Shown here: piece by piece, positions 45,308 to 56,326 of the stretch
How the letters are laid out: each line of letters opens with the position of its first letter
Numbering within the stretch: position 1 is the stretch's first letter
Assembly: GCA_015178975.1 (NCBI GenBank)
Contig: WHVD01000080.1
Coordinates: 124,001-188,000, forward strand
Length of the DNA: 64,000 bases
From: Hysterangium stoloniferum
Taxonomy: Eukaryota; Basidiomycota; Agaricomycetes; Hysterangiales; Hysterangiaceae
Direction of reading: 5' to 3'
Made by a program: the position numbers and the translations under genes
Notes under the pieces: model-generated
Told to the model about the DNA's origin: nothing
Database searches by the model: none
What the model saw: the letters and a program-made list of their open reading frames with translations, nothing else

Positions 45308-46061
45308 TGTTAAGGGTGTATACATGGAGGGTTTCTGGAGAAATCCGGTAAGACTTGGCTTTAGCTTATAGGCTGCACCCTCGGGAGATCGTGTGGTCCA
45401 ATTTCAAACGGGCAGACGGGAATCCTGGGGAGTTCAGGTGGAGTTCGTAGGTCGAGAGGTTGTGGGTCGAGAGGTTGTGGGTCGAGAGGTTGGGGAGTCA
45501 AGATAGATAAGTCAGAGGTTGAGTGAGAGATGCGTCGGAGCCCATGGGCTCTGACTAATGAGAGCGGTGTAATTCAAAGAGGAGTTTAGAGCAGAAAATG
45601 TACTGGATTACTGGGGAGAATCTAATCTGATTTTCTAACTGGATTGTATGTACAACATCTGCCAGACTATATAGACTGTGGAATGAATAACATACCAAAT
45701 CCAGTAATAATGAAAATGAAACTAGCAAACATAAAATGAGATAAGTAAACACCAAACTTGGTGTTAGGAAAGGGACGGAATGGGGCAGAGTCTGAATTGT
45801 GACAGGTCATAAAACCATAATGGGAACAGAGCGGGAGTGGAGTCCGAATCGTGACAGGTCATTTGACTATAATGGGAACAGGGCTCAGTTAGAGGGATGA
45901 TGGGTTTTCCGAGCGGGGTCTGGTGACTGATGTGTGGGACAGAGTCAGACATAGATAGGGATGGAGTCCAGCAGGTATTCCAGTGACTGATACATGAAGT
46001 AATGAAGTCAAATGTGGACAAGTCTGACATACAGAGTCTGGCAGGAATTCTGGTCATAACA
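45308..46061 (-). mobile_element. Solo LTR, type H, copy 3
   Basis: 754 bp, TGTTAAGGGTGTAT to CTGGTCATAACA, perfect TSD GGAAG (45,303-45,307 and 46,062-46,066). Confidence 0.87.
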
Positions 46062-46088
46062 GGAAGAGTGAAAATCCTACTCCATGAC

Positions 46089-46562
46089 TGTGAAGAGTGG
46101 CAGAAGTTCTGACCGTTCTATATACGAAGAAATAAGTAGAAAGGAAGGATATTGACCTATTCGGTGCAATATAAGAGAAAGTGAGAGAAAGAGCACGAGA
46201 TGACGAATGAGTCAACGAGTGCAATGGTTCGAGTGGAGGCCTCGACTATTACAGTTCGAGGCCAGAAGTGTTCAGTAGTTCAGATAATGCTACCTAAGTG
46301 GTAGCTGACACGTTACCCTGATCACCGCTTGTAGTAGACCTAGTTTATGTCTTATGAGTGGTGGTTCTTGGGTTAAAGTGTGTCTGAGTTCTAATTGGTG
46401 CTGAGTGCACCCACAAGTATACACAATGCTTTGAACTAATGAAATATGCAATATTCGAAGAATGTGAAAGATAGTAAAATATGAATAGAATATGTAAAAT
46501 ATAAATGAAATAAAAGGAGTGTTTTACCACAATGAAACTGTGGTAAAAGCATACTCCTCACA
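46089..46562 (-). mobile_element. Solo LTR, type A
   Basis: 474 bp, TGTGAAGAGTGG to CATACTCCTCACA, perfect TSD ATGAC (46,084-46,088 and 46,563-46,567). Same length as the copies at 15,924 and 56,804. Confidence 0.93.
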
Positions 46563-46567
46563 ATGAC

Positions 46568-46800
46568 ACTGATATGACTGCAAATGTAATGTTTAAGGAT
46601 GTTATTATTGATCCATGAGTAAGTATTCAGCAAGATTTCAAAAGGAGACTGACTTATGTCTTTTAGATTCAGTGAATTCACAAGAGTATATAATTGTATA
46701 TAATTATAAATAATTAATGAACTTTAATCACTTTAAAATAAGTTTCTCTGAATTAGATGACATGCCTTAATAAATACTTAAAATTGTTGATACAGAGTAA
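46568..46800. repeat. Repeat, inverted relative to 53.3-53.5 kb
   Basis: The reverse complement of this stretch matches 53,325-53,560 (TCTAATTCAGA, CTAAAAGACAT, GAATACTTACT blocks). No coding potential. Confidence 0.6.
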
Positions 46801-46955
46801 AGTTGTGGGGTGGGGTAGTGGGGTGTGGGGGCTTTGCCCCCCACGGGTCATACATAGCCAACTATAACCCGCTTCTTTAATCACACGTGATCGCTATTTT
46901 TAATTCTATTTGTCATCATGTCTTTTTTTATCAGTAGGCCTGCCAGTTAGCCAAT

Positions 46956-49080
46956 ATGCCTCGTCGTAAGCCTGCATCATCAAAACATCGCAAGGCCGAG
47001 TTACAGTTTAAACGTGCTGTGAAACGAGGCGACATCCCGGCACCCCCCCCACAACTCAAGTTATCTCGGGGAAAGAAGCTATCTCGTCGCGAGATCGTGG
47101 GTGGCTCAGCCATCACAAAGGCTAGAAGAGATCCTTCTTTCAACCATCTCCAATCAACCTTTCTCAAAGTTGAACCATTATTCTTGGCAGCCTCGAAAGT
47201 TATCGCGTCTACGGTGCTGTTAACTCGACCATTACCCCCAGAAATTGCAGCTTTAAGCGTCGACGACGTTGGTTTATCTACAAATGATAAGTTTGGAAGT
47301 CAATTGACGTGTCCGAAACGACCCAAATGGCGATTTGACATGGCAAAGAAAGAAGTTGAAGCGAACGAGGAGGCCATATATCAAAAATGGTTAGTGGAGA
47401 TCGATGACACTATCGGTGCATGGCGCGCATCCAGGGGCATACCATCATCAGCGACTCAAGAGGCTTCAACTACCAGAGATTTACCTCTTTCAAACAAAAA
47501 TGACCTTCTTGGGTCACCTACCTATTATGAACGTAATATCGAAGTATGGCGTCAATTATGGCGAGTTTCCGAAATGTCTGATATAATCCTGCTTCTTCTC
47601 GACTCACGCTGTCCCGCACTTCATTTCCCGCCTTCTTTACAAGTATATTTCGAAGCACTGAGGCAATCTCGACCTCTGATTATCGTCCTTACCAAGTCTG
47701 ATTTAGTTCCTCCCTCATATACAGCCGCGTGGTCAGCTTGGCTTAGAGATCACTACCCTTCAGCTCGTGTAGTCAAGGTTGAAAGCTATTGCGAACAGAA
47801 TCCGCATTCAGAGCGGAAAGGACAAGGGCAGCGGAAGAAATTCAAACCTGAGATGAAACCCGATGATTTACTGGAGCTTGTGGAGGCTTTGAAGGCTGCT
47901 CACGAGGAGTTGATCACGCCACCCGAGAGGATTAGAAATAATGCGGAGAAACTTCAAAACTGGAAGCCCAGCGTCCGTCGAACAGTCGAATGGACAGCCA
48001 TAAATGGTGGTCATGCTCATGTTGAAATAGAGGAGGGCCAAGAATATTTAACGGTGGGTCTTGTGGGTGAGTCCAACTCTCTTGTCCACAAGTTCGTGTT
48101 TCATCCTTATTAAGGCCAGCCCAATGTTGGCAAATCTTCCCTTTTGAACGCGCTGTTTGGCACACATAAAGTCAAGGCATCTCGGACACCTGGAAAGGTT
48201 TATTTCGTCTCGTCAGCCTGTTTATTCCCATGAGTTGACATCATTGTATAGACAAAACATTTTCAGACACTGTTCTGGACGCCTCATATTAGATTTGTAG
48301 ACTGCCCAGGTCTGGTGATGCCGAATCTGGTACCGATGGAGTTGCAAGTAAATCATACACACGCCGGTTTCTGTCCTTCGCGAGTGATTACTGACCAGCA
48401 TATCAGGTTCTTGGTGGTATTCTGCCCATTTCTCAAATACCGTCAATACCGTCTTGTATTCATTACGCCCTTTGCTTATTACCTCTGGAACAAATTTTGC
48501 ATCTGACCCATCCCGCTGAGACTGAAGCCCTTGTTGAGGACAAGCGGACATGGCGAGGAAACAGAACCTCGAAACTCGAAACTGTAGACCGGGGAGGCTG
48601 GACTGCAATGGATGTACTTGTCGCATATGCGAATCAGAAAGGATGGGTGACGGCCAAAGCTGGTAGATCAGATGTAAATCGCGCCGGAAATGCTCGTAAG
48701 TTCTTCTGCTCTGGGTTTTATGATAATTCTCACGATGGATGTTCTTAGTGTTGAGGTTTCTTGCAGAAGGAAAAATTCGTTGGGCATTTTGGCCACCTGA
48801 CACGCCGCTAATGGAGAACATTATGCACGGCCATGGCATCTGGCTCGGTATTCCAATTGAAGACAATGGGATCGTAGAAGAGGATGGGGTTAGTGATGCG
48901 AGTAGCGAGTCAGGTTCCGAAGAGGAGGGGAAAAGTTCAGATGAAACTAGCAGTAATAATGACTCAGGAATTGAAGAGGAGGATGTGAGTAACTCTACTG
49001 TTACAACAGGGCAAGGTCGATTTATTGCGTTGCTTTTGGACGAACCCCCGGGAAGTTCTGAGGATGAGGTGTCTTGTTGA
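46956..49080 (+). CDS. GNL1: GNL1/HSR1-type circularly permuted GTPase
   Basis: Exons 46,956-48,066, 48,115-48,197, 48,252-48,347, 48,407-48,695 and 48,767-49,080 give 630 residues, close to the human GNL1 length. The N-terminus MPRRKPASSKHRKAEL is basic and typical of the family. The GTPase motifs are permuted: DSRCP at about 216 and G4 TKSDL at about 246 come before the P-loop GQPNVGKSS at about 371-379 and G3 DCPGL at about 415, with SRTPG between. A VLGGILPISQIPS segment follows, and an acidic Glu/Ser-rich tail closes the protein. The family is nucleolar/nuclear and linked to ribosome biogenesis or cell-cycle control. All four introns (48-71 bp) obey GT-AG and restore conserved motifs. 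The gene is convergent with SPT7, with 287 bp between the stop codons. Confidence 0.92.
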
Positions 49081-49367
49081 TGCGGGACAAGTAAATTGCA
49101 TAATATACGTCTACCCACATTTAGATTTAGGCATCACAACCCGGATAGTTGTATCCTAGAAATATGATTGCACCACATTGAGTTGGTTTGACAGCAAAGG
49201 TACAGCGTTTGTCAATTACATACATAGCAGAGCAGAGACTGATCAAAAGCGAGAAAAAAATGTGGGTTGTATCTAGCAAACGGTATCTAGCAACCGATGT
49301 GAAGAGTTAGAAAGGAAACGGCAATAACCCCGAAAGAAAAAGAAATGAAGAATATAGTCTAAAACTA

Positions 49368-52300
49368 TCACGCTGATGCAATGATTGCTGGAGGCACGTC
49401 TGGCGGTTTCGCGCCATTAACGGTTTTTTTACTCCCAGATGGTTTTAATTTCTTTTTCAGAGCGATGCCATTGACTCCCGCATTAACCAGATTGTCATCA
49501 ACCCCATCGTCCGCTGGGTCATCCTTGGATTTCTTCTTTTTGGGATCCTTCTTCTTCGTTGCTGCCTCAACATTCTTATCGAAATTACTCTTGTGCTCCG
49601 GATGAACTTCCTTGGTCTTTCCCTTCTTCTTGTTCGCTGAAGATGACGGATTCGAAACGATGATCTGGCCGAGCGGTCCGAGCTTTGATCTCGTTGTGGG
49701 GGGAGGGTCGTCGGGCAGGATGTGATGTGAGGAGGTTTGCAAAGACGAAGGGTGCATGGAAGAAGATTTATCTGGAGTGGATTGACGAGCGGCGAAGATA
49801 GTAGTAGCAGGCACATCTAATGATGGACGAGTAGATGCTGAGAGGGCCGTGAAGCGCTCTTGGTAGAAGCCCTTAAGCAGACCGATCTGAGCATCCACTT
49901 TGGAGTGGTCAAGGGGTATGAATGCAGGTGGGTGAGGGAAAGGTGGTGGAGGCTCGCCAGCATGTGCCCTAATATCGTAGCCATTCATCAAATGGAGTCT
50001 CAGGAGGAACATAATATAACATACCGGTCTGGAGCTGTACGATCCTCAACCCCGGATTTGCCGTTCCAGAGTCGCTTCGGGATGGACAGACTTTTTAACC
50101 CAAATTCGGCTTCAATGCCAAGCTCTCTAAGTCCCAAGAAGTCTTCGCCACCGCCCAGAATGTCAGCAAGTCCACCGCTAGGTGAACATCTGGGTTAATA
50201 CCGGTAATTTTAGAGACAATATCCACGTACGATGCGAAATGGTCAGCGTCATCGCCTTCCTCGAATATGCCTTCATCGTTAAGCACCTCCACGGAAGTCT
50301 GGAAAAAAACGTGAATATCGTGTCACACTGGCGAATCGGAAAGATTCTCACGACTTCGCGGTACGCTCCCACTAGTTTCTTCTCCAAATCACCAAGTCGG
50401 CCACCGTATCGCACAACGTCATCCTTTATGTATCGCTCGAGGTCTTGTATTTCCGATACGCCACCTTCGAATAGGGTATGCAAAATGATTTCCTAATGTT
50501 AAAATCTGATCAGCCAGGCCAGACGGAGCACATGATGTCTAAAACGTACCTCGGCGGACATAGCCGTTGCATATTTGTCAGATAAAAACCTGATAGTTCG
50601 TCCTACATTCTGAAAGTATTCCGATGTAACGCTTGTTAGAACATTCAGAGCAACGGATGAGGTCCCTGATATATTCTTAGTAACCGATTCGAGAAATGGG
50701 AGGGGATGTCTTGCCTTGGAACCCCGCATGTTGCAGAACTTTACCCCCCATCCAACTGAGGCACGCATCTGCAGCGGGTTGATCGACTTCCCCTTGCACT
50801 TTCCACCCCTTTTCCTGTATAACTAACTCATCTTGAACCTCATGTTCACTTAATGGATCGGGCGCAGGGATAGTTGCAGGATTAGTTGAATCGGCATTCG
50901 CATTTAAGGCAACAAACTTCGCGTGCGTACGTCGGATACGATTGAGAGTCGCGATGTTGTCATTCATCAAGTTTAGGAGCGCCTTAGCGGGACCGCAACC
51001 CCCAGAACTGCAGATGATTATGACAACATGGACATTACACTTCTTTAGGAAGACATACCTGCGCTTGCGCTTTGTGATGTTCGTTCCAGCGGGACGTAAG
51101 CGGGGTCCTTTTCCCCCTCTCTTCTTTCTTTCCTTTATACTATGAAACTGAGGAAGAGATGGTAATCCGCCCATAAATAGGGAGTTGCTGCGCGCAGCAT
51201 CCCACCATAAATCTAACAAGTCCTCCTGCAAATCATCACGAACGGGGCCAGTAGAACCCGATTGTGCTAAAGATTCCATTAGTCTTAGACGCTTCCGATG
51301 ATCGTGGGCACCTAAGGAGCTGCACATAACATTAATTGGTACCTGCTCGCGTGTTTTGAATATTAAAAAACACTCACCGTTTGCGTTTAAGGTGTCTGTC
51401 AGGTGAATCTTCAACCTGAGTATTCCTTCCATCTCCAGTCTGTTCCTCGTCATCAACCTCCATTGTGTCGTCTGCAATAACCTGGAGCCGTTGTACAAGA
51501 GGTTCCTTCCCCTTGCCTTGACTTTCAAATGCCATCATTGGGAGCAAGTCAGTTTCATCGAGGGTGCCCTCCAACGTTCGCTGTAGTTCTTGATCAAGCT
51601 GAATAAACAGGTTCATAGAGGCCGGTGTCCGTACGAGGGCCGGTTGCTCTGCAAAAGCAACAGGGGCTGGAATTGCCGGCGAAGACGCCTTGGATGATAA
51701 GGGACGGCCAGAAACGGAACGCGGCGACTTGGTGTAGGATGGTCCTGGTGTATTGGGTGTCACTGCGGCCTGAGGGGTGACTGGGTCTGGCGTCGGCATG
51801 TAGACTACAGTAGTTATTAAAGTTAACAATACATTAAAAATGGTTGTTTACCTCGAGATAACTTCATCCCGTTTATAACCCCATTCACTTTAGGAGGCTT
51901 ATAAGGTGATGCACGAGACGAAGCCGAGGAAGGCGGTGCGGACGGCGTAGGCAAACCATTGATTGTAATCTGGTCTGGGCGATCCGATACATGCGCAAGG
52001 AGATGCTCTGCTTTTCGCTTCAAGCGTGTAGCACATCCCCTGAGTATATGGTCCTATGGGATCATATGAGTGTGTACTACACGATGTGTAAGGTCTCGTA
52101 CTGGTCCACTATTATACTTGAAACAATTCTTCCAGATGAGATTTAAATCGGCTGCAAACTCCTCTTTGGTATTATACTTTCGGGCCTTAACGTTCTTCAG
52201 CATAGTTGCCAAATCCATTGGATGTTTAATAACTACATAACAGAAAGGTCTTTGTAGAGAGTTCCCTTTGACAATATAAAAAAACATACCTTCATAATAA

Positions 52301-52874
52301 TCAGGATAATCAACCCTGGAGACGGGTTTGAGAAATGCCTCTGCATCTCGACTATCCTGTTAGTTTGTTAAAATGTAAGCGGAGGGATAATGACGCGTGT
52401 GGCGCGCGCATACTGGGGTAACTGTACGGAGTTCAAGCAGGACACTCTCAAGGCTAGCATAGAATGAGTCGGCCGCCTTCGCATCGTGAGACTGGATCCG
52501 CACAGACAAAATATTAATTAAGTGTCTGCAAACACGAAATCAAGGAGAAACTGACTCTAACGTCACTGACTGAGGATAACAGTAGTTTAAGATCTGCCTC
52601 CGGAAGAGATGCCCTCAAATGGCTTTCGCTTATAGTCTTTAGTAAGTTCTGAGAGGTACGATATGTGAAAATGTGGATGCACTAAAGTTGAGCTTGGATG
52701 ACCTACATTCATCGCTGTGCATGCTGCTCTAAACGAACAGACAGTGTGGTTGTACTCGGCAGTTTCCGTATCGGCGTCTATTGTATTTGGAGACTTAAAG
52801 CTTGAATCGACAGACACTTCACTGGTGCCTTTCAAAATGAGAGTTTCTTTGCTTAATGGGATTACAATGGGGAA
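49368..52874 (-). CDS. SPT7: SAGA complex subunit Spt7-like, bromodomain and histone-fold protein (5' end unresolved)
   Basis: Exons (minus): 52,874-52,707, 52,648-52,556, 52,491-52,414, 52,356-52,290, 52,232-52,102, 52,053-51,852, 51,804-51,378, 51,319-51,059, 51,007-50,715, 50,665-50,550, 50,492-50,352, 50,298-50,231, 50,177-50,025, 49,968-49,368; 932 residues in one frame. The bromodomain spans FLKPVSRVDYPDYYE, VIKHPMDLATMLKNVK, NLIWKNCFKYNS. A histone-fold/BTP-like segment follows (EIILHTLFEGGVSEIQDLER), then the Spt7 signature FLGLRELGIEAEFGL and a Lys-rich tail. Spt7 scaffolds SAGA and pairs with Taf10. The intron after 50,715 uses a GC donor (CAAG|GCAAGA). No in-frame ATG exists at the start of the first exon, so a further 5' exon must lie upstream or has been lost; repeats begin at about 53,325. 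Confidence 0.9.
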
Positions 52875-53324
52875 CTGAATACATTAAAGGGAAGTGCCAG
52901 TATGGTCTGTAAGCCTATGTCGTATAATATATACACAATGGAACGATGCATATATGGAACTTGTTAAAGAGGGACTCCTTGTCCTCCTAGGTAGCTATTA
53001 TATTAATCGGCATCGTGGGGTTTCGCTTGATCAAACTGCATGCGCTTTGAAGCTGACCTGCTCCAGCAGCTTGGACAGCTTGAGTCGAGCTAGCTAGATC
53101 CAGATCAACTCCTCACAGTACACACCACAAATATGTAAACTAATAAATGTGAACAACTACAATTATGTTTGTTCCATAATATAGTGCCTGCAGCCACCTC
53201 TTTTCTCCAACACGTCGAGTCTACAAAAAAAGCCTCTTGCATCAGCTAAGTTGAGTCTTGGATCTACAAAGGGTGAACCCATTGGGACCAAGTCCCCCAC
53301 ATACATATCCCACAACTTGTCTCT
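52875..53324. other. Possible 5' region of SPT7
   Basis: The acceptor TTAATGTATTCAG at 52,875 implies an intron extending this way, but I cannot identify a convincing first exon. ATGs at about 53,042, 53,012 and 52,952 (minus) give only very short frames. Nothing else recognised. Confidence 0.35.
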
Positions 53325-54125
53325 GTATCAACAATTCTAAGTATTTATCAGAGCATGTGATCTAATTCAGAAACTTGATTAAATTTTATTATTTATTTAT
53401 AATTCTATACATTTATATACTTTTTGAAATCATTGAACCTAAAAGACATGGGTAAACAGTCTCTCTTTGCAACTGGGCCTGAATACTTACTTATGAGTCA
53501 CTAATAATGTCCTTAAACACTACATTAGCAGATTGGCTCAGGTAATATAACTATCAATAAGTCAGAGGTCAATCACTGAAATAGTTGGATTGACACCTGC
53601 ATACTCCTGTTTTCTCACATGTACGGTTTTACATATGTATATGTATTGATGCTTCAAGAGAAACAAATTGGGGAAGAATGAAAATACTGTTCCAAGAGAG
53701 ATATGACTGAACACTTCTGGCAATACAATTCAGATCTCAATTGTTTTATAGTTGAAATAGTTGTTATTTAAGGGATAAATGCCAGCTCTATGATCTTCAC
53801 TCAAAGTACTCTGTGAGACATTTGTATCAATCACAGCCTTGTTCCATTATGACAGGTATTATTTCAGGCACTCCAAACATCCTTCCATGATCATTATTCA
53901 TCCAGCATCCTGACAGTAGTCCCCCTGATTGTGGCATCTTTGCTGGTAGTGCCTCAATACTTGATCACATAAATTTTGTATTGCCTTCTATGACCATGTG
54001 TGAAGGTCCATTTCCAGAAACTCTTCAGAGTATTTTCTAAATATATTATCAGTTTCTGAACCATGTTTTGGACTAGTGTTAGGATCCAGAATCCACCAGA
54101 ACCTGATCCTCATCTCTCAAGTACC
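53325..54125. repeat. Repeat block and start of a type F LTR
   Basis: 53,325-53,560 is matched inverted at 46,568-46,800, and 53,560-53,700 is matched direct at 45,190-45,307. 53,770-53,900 resembles 43,620-43,740. A type F LTR start (TGTTAGGATCC) lies at about 54,075 and is cut by the next LTR. No ORF of interest. Confidence 0.55.
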
Positions 54126-54287
54126 TGTCACAACCGTCACAAGTCACAACATTGTCACAAACAATATTCAACAACTTTTCGACACATTGAATTCGACTCG
54201 ACAAACCCGAACATTATTCAACAACAATTGAATCTCTTTTGATATGTCTCATTTCGATGTCATGTATGATTTCATTATTAGTTCATA

Positions 54288-55889
54288 CAGTAGGCAACAA
54301 AACCCTTACAATGTTTTGTACTTTTTGAAAGACATGGCTATTCCTCCAGAAATAAATTCTGTAAAATGCCAAAAATATTATGTAATATACTTCAACATCA
54401 TACCTTCCAGAAATGCACAGCCACAAGGCACCACATCCTTATTTGGTAAGTCCACATCACACACAAACCAATAGCTCATTGTAAGGGTTTTGTTGCACAC
54501 ATTTTTAAAGTTCAAAATGGGTCCTAGTCACATGACTTTGTTTATAAAGTTCAACAAAGTCATGTGACCACTCTTCCTCAATGTATATAAGATGAAAGCA
54601 ACCAGTTGGAATCCCACAATCACCCTACTCACAATGAAAAAGCTCTCCTCCAGCCAAATCCAACATGTTCTTACTCTACTTGACTCTGGCATTTCTGGAG
54701 CTCAAATATGTTACCAAACTCATCTCAGCAGTGCCACCATCAGTTGTATTCACTCTGAGCATCACCCTGACCTCCCCAAATGCTCTGGTGGCCATCCTAC
54801 AAAGCTTACCACAGCCAATATTGCCTATGCTAGAAGAATAATTGGCATGGGGAAGGTTGATAATGCCACACAGGCAACCAAGAAACTTATAGACATCATC
54901 AACACTCCTATTACTTCACAAACAGTGCATCACCACCTCAAAACCATAGGCATGAGGGCTGTGGTAAAGAGAAAAAGGCCACTTCTCAAATCTCATTATT
55001 GGAAATCTCAATTGGAGTTTGCAGAAAGGCATTTGGAATGGACCCTGGAGGACTGGAAGAGGGTCATATGGTCTGATGAGACTAAGATTAATAGGCTGGG
55101 ATCAGATGGAAGGAAAAATGTGTGGAAAAATGTGAGTGAGAGGTTAAATGATAGGTTAGTAGAGGGAACAGTCAAGTTTGGAGGAGAAAACCTGATGATG
55201 TGGGGATGCATAGGCTGGGCTGGGGTTGGGTTTGCAACCAAAATTGATGGGAGGATGGATGCTGAGATTTATGTGGAGATCCTGGATGATGAACTCCAGC
55301 AAACCCTCAAATATTACAACAACACAGTGGCTGATGTTATGTTTCAACAAGACAATGACCCCAAACACAGCAGCAACAAGGCCCAGAAATGGTTTAATGA
55401 CCATGATGTTACAGTCCTCAAGTGGCCTGCACAATCTCCTGACATGAATCCTATTGAACATCTGTGGAATCATGTCAAAAAGAAGCTGGGGGAGTATGAA
55501 CAGCCTGCAAATAGTGTTCATGAACTATGGGAGAGGGTGCAGAAGGTGTGGGAAGAGATTCCAAAGGAGGAGTGTCAGAAGCTTATTGAGAGTATGCCTA
55601 GAAGACTTGCAGCAGTGATTAGAGCAAAGGGGGGCCATACTAAATACTAATTTCTTGTAATAATAGTCTCAAAATAGTGTGCAACAAAACCCTTACAATG
55701 AGCTATTGGTTTGTGTGTGATGTGGACATACCAAATAAGGACATGGTGCCTTGTGGCTGTGCCTTTCTGGAAGGTATGATGTTGAAGTATATTACATAAT
55801 ATTTTCAGCAATTTACAGAATTTACTTCTGGAGGAATAGCCATGTCTTTCAAAAAGTGCAAAACATTGTAAGGGTTTTGTTGCCTACTG
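54288..55889 (+). mobile_element. Tc1/mariner element, complete (1,602 bp)
   Basis: TA duplication at 54,286-54,287 and 55,890-55,891; ends CAGTAGGCAACAAAACCC and its complement. The inverted repeats are about 220 bp long (54,288 to about 54,510 and about 55,670 to 55,889). The outer GCAACAAAACCCTTACAATG recurs in inverted orientation at the inner edge of each repeat (about 54,478-54,500). Contains one intact transposase gene. Confidence 0.92.
54592..55650 (+). CDS. Tc1-like transposase, DD34E, intact
   Basis: 352 residues if started at 54,592; the internal Met at 54,634 (MKKLSSSQIQHVLTLL) is the more family-like start. An N-terminal helix-turn-helix region binds the inverted repeats (ISGAQICYQTHLSSATI). 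The catalytic triad is Asp162 (WSDETKI), Asp254 (FQQDNDPKH) and Glu289 (NPIEHLW), with 34 residues between the last two, the DD34E spacing of Tc1. Also GGENLMMWGCI and WPAQSPDMN. No stop or frameshift, and both inverted repeats are present, so the element could be active or recently active. It cuts and pastes DNA at TA sites. Confidence 0.93.
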   Translation: MKATSWNPTITLLTMKKLSSSQIQHVLTLLDSGISGAQICYQTHLSSATISCIHSEHHPDLPKCSGGHPTKLTTANIAYARRIIGMGKVDNATQATKKLIDIINTPITSQTVHHHLKTIGMRAVVKRKRPLLKSHYWKSQLEFAERHLEWTLEDWKRVIWSDETKINRLGSDGRKNVWKNVSERLNDRLVEGTVKFGGENLMMWGCIGWAGVGFATKIDGRMDAEIYVEILDDELQQTLKYYNNTVADVMFQQDNDPKHSSNKAQKWFNDHDVTVLKWPAQSPDMNPIEHLWNHVKKKLGEYEQPANSVHELWERVQKVWEEIPKEECQKLIESMPRRLAAVIRAKGGHTKY

Positions 55890-56151
55890 TAACATAGTCA
55901 TAACAATACGAAGAAAAGCATAAAAAGGCTATGAAAGGAGCAAGGGAACTCAGTCGAAATATCTGTAAATTAGTGATACTAGTAATCTATCTTGTCATAA
56001 CTTCTTTGACAAATACTTCTGTGAGTTCTCACGACTGGTAATAGCCTCTTACTTCATCGACAGGGCGAATATATACTTTGTCGAATGAGGCTTTCGAGTT
56101 CAATTAGTAGAATATTATTCGACTTTATTGAAGAATAATCAATTTGTGACA

Positions 56152-56326
56152 GCACCCTTCAACTCAGTTCCCAGTTAGATATTCCATCCTCAACTAGATG
56201 CCTCATCTTATGACCCAGAGTTCTGACCTATCAGACTCCACCCTTTAACAGCTAACTTCTCCAAGTGTCCTTGGTTGTTATCTTGTTAGTGTGAAGAGTT
56301 GAGTAAATTACCACTCAATGTACAAG
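56152..56326. repeat. Decayed LTR sequence
   Basis: CpG-poor continuation of the type F-like LTR interrupted at 54,126, then about 38 bp of a type G LTR start (TGTGAAGAGTTGAGTAAATT) directly before the type B LTR at 56,327. No gene. Confidence 0.45.

Larger units (their letters stand above)
54126..56151 (+). mobile_element. Solo LTR, type E, carrying a Tc1-like insertion
   Basis: Begins TGTCACAACC and ends AATTTGTGACA; flanks GTACC and GCACC (one mismatch) look like a TSD. Excluding the transposon at 54,288-55,889 it is about 420 bp and matches the reverse complement of the LTR at 11,613-12,101. Confidence 0.75.

Noticed and set aside
48222-49118. 298-codon minus-strand ORF opposite GNL1
   Set aside because: Antisense shadow of GNL1 exons 3-5; crosses their introns and has no motif.
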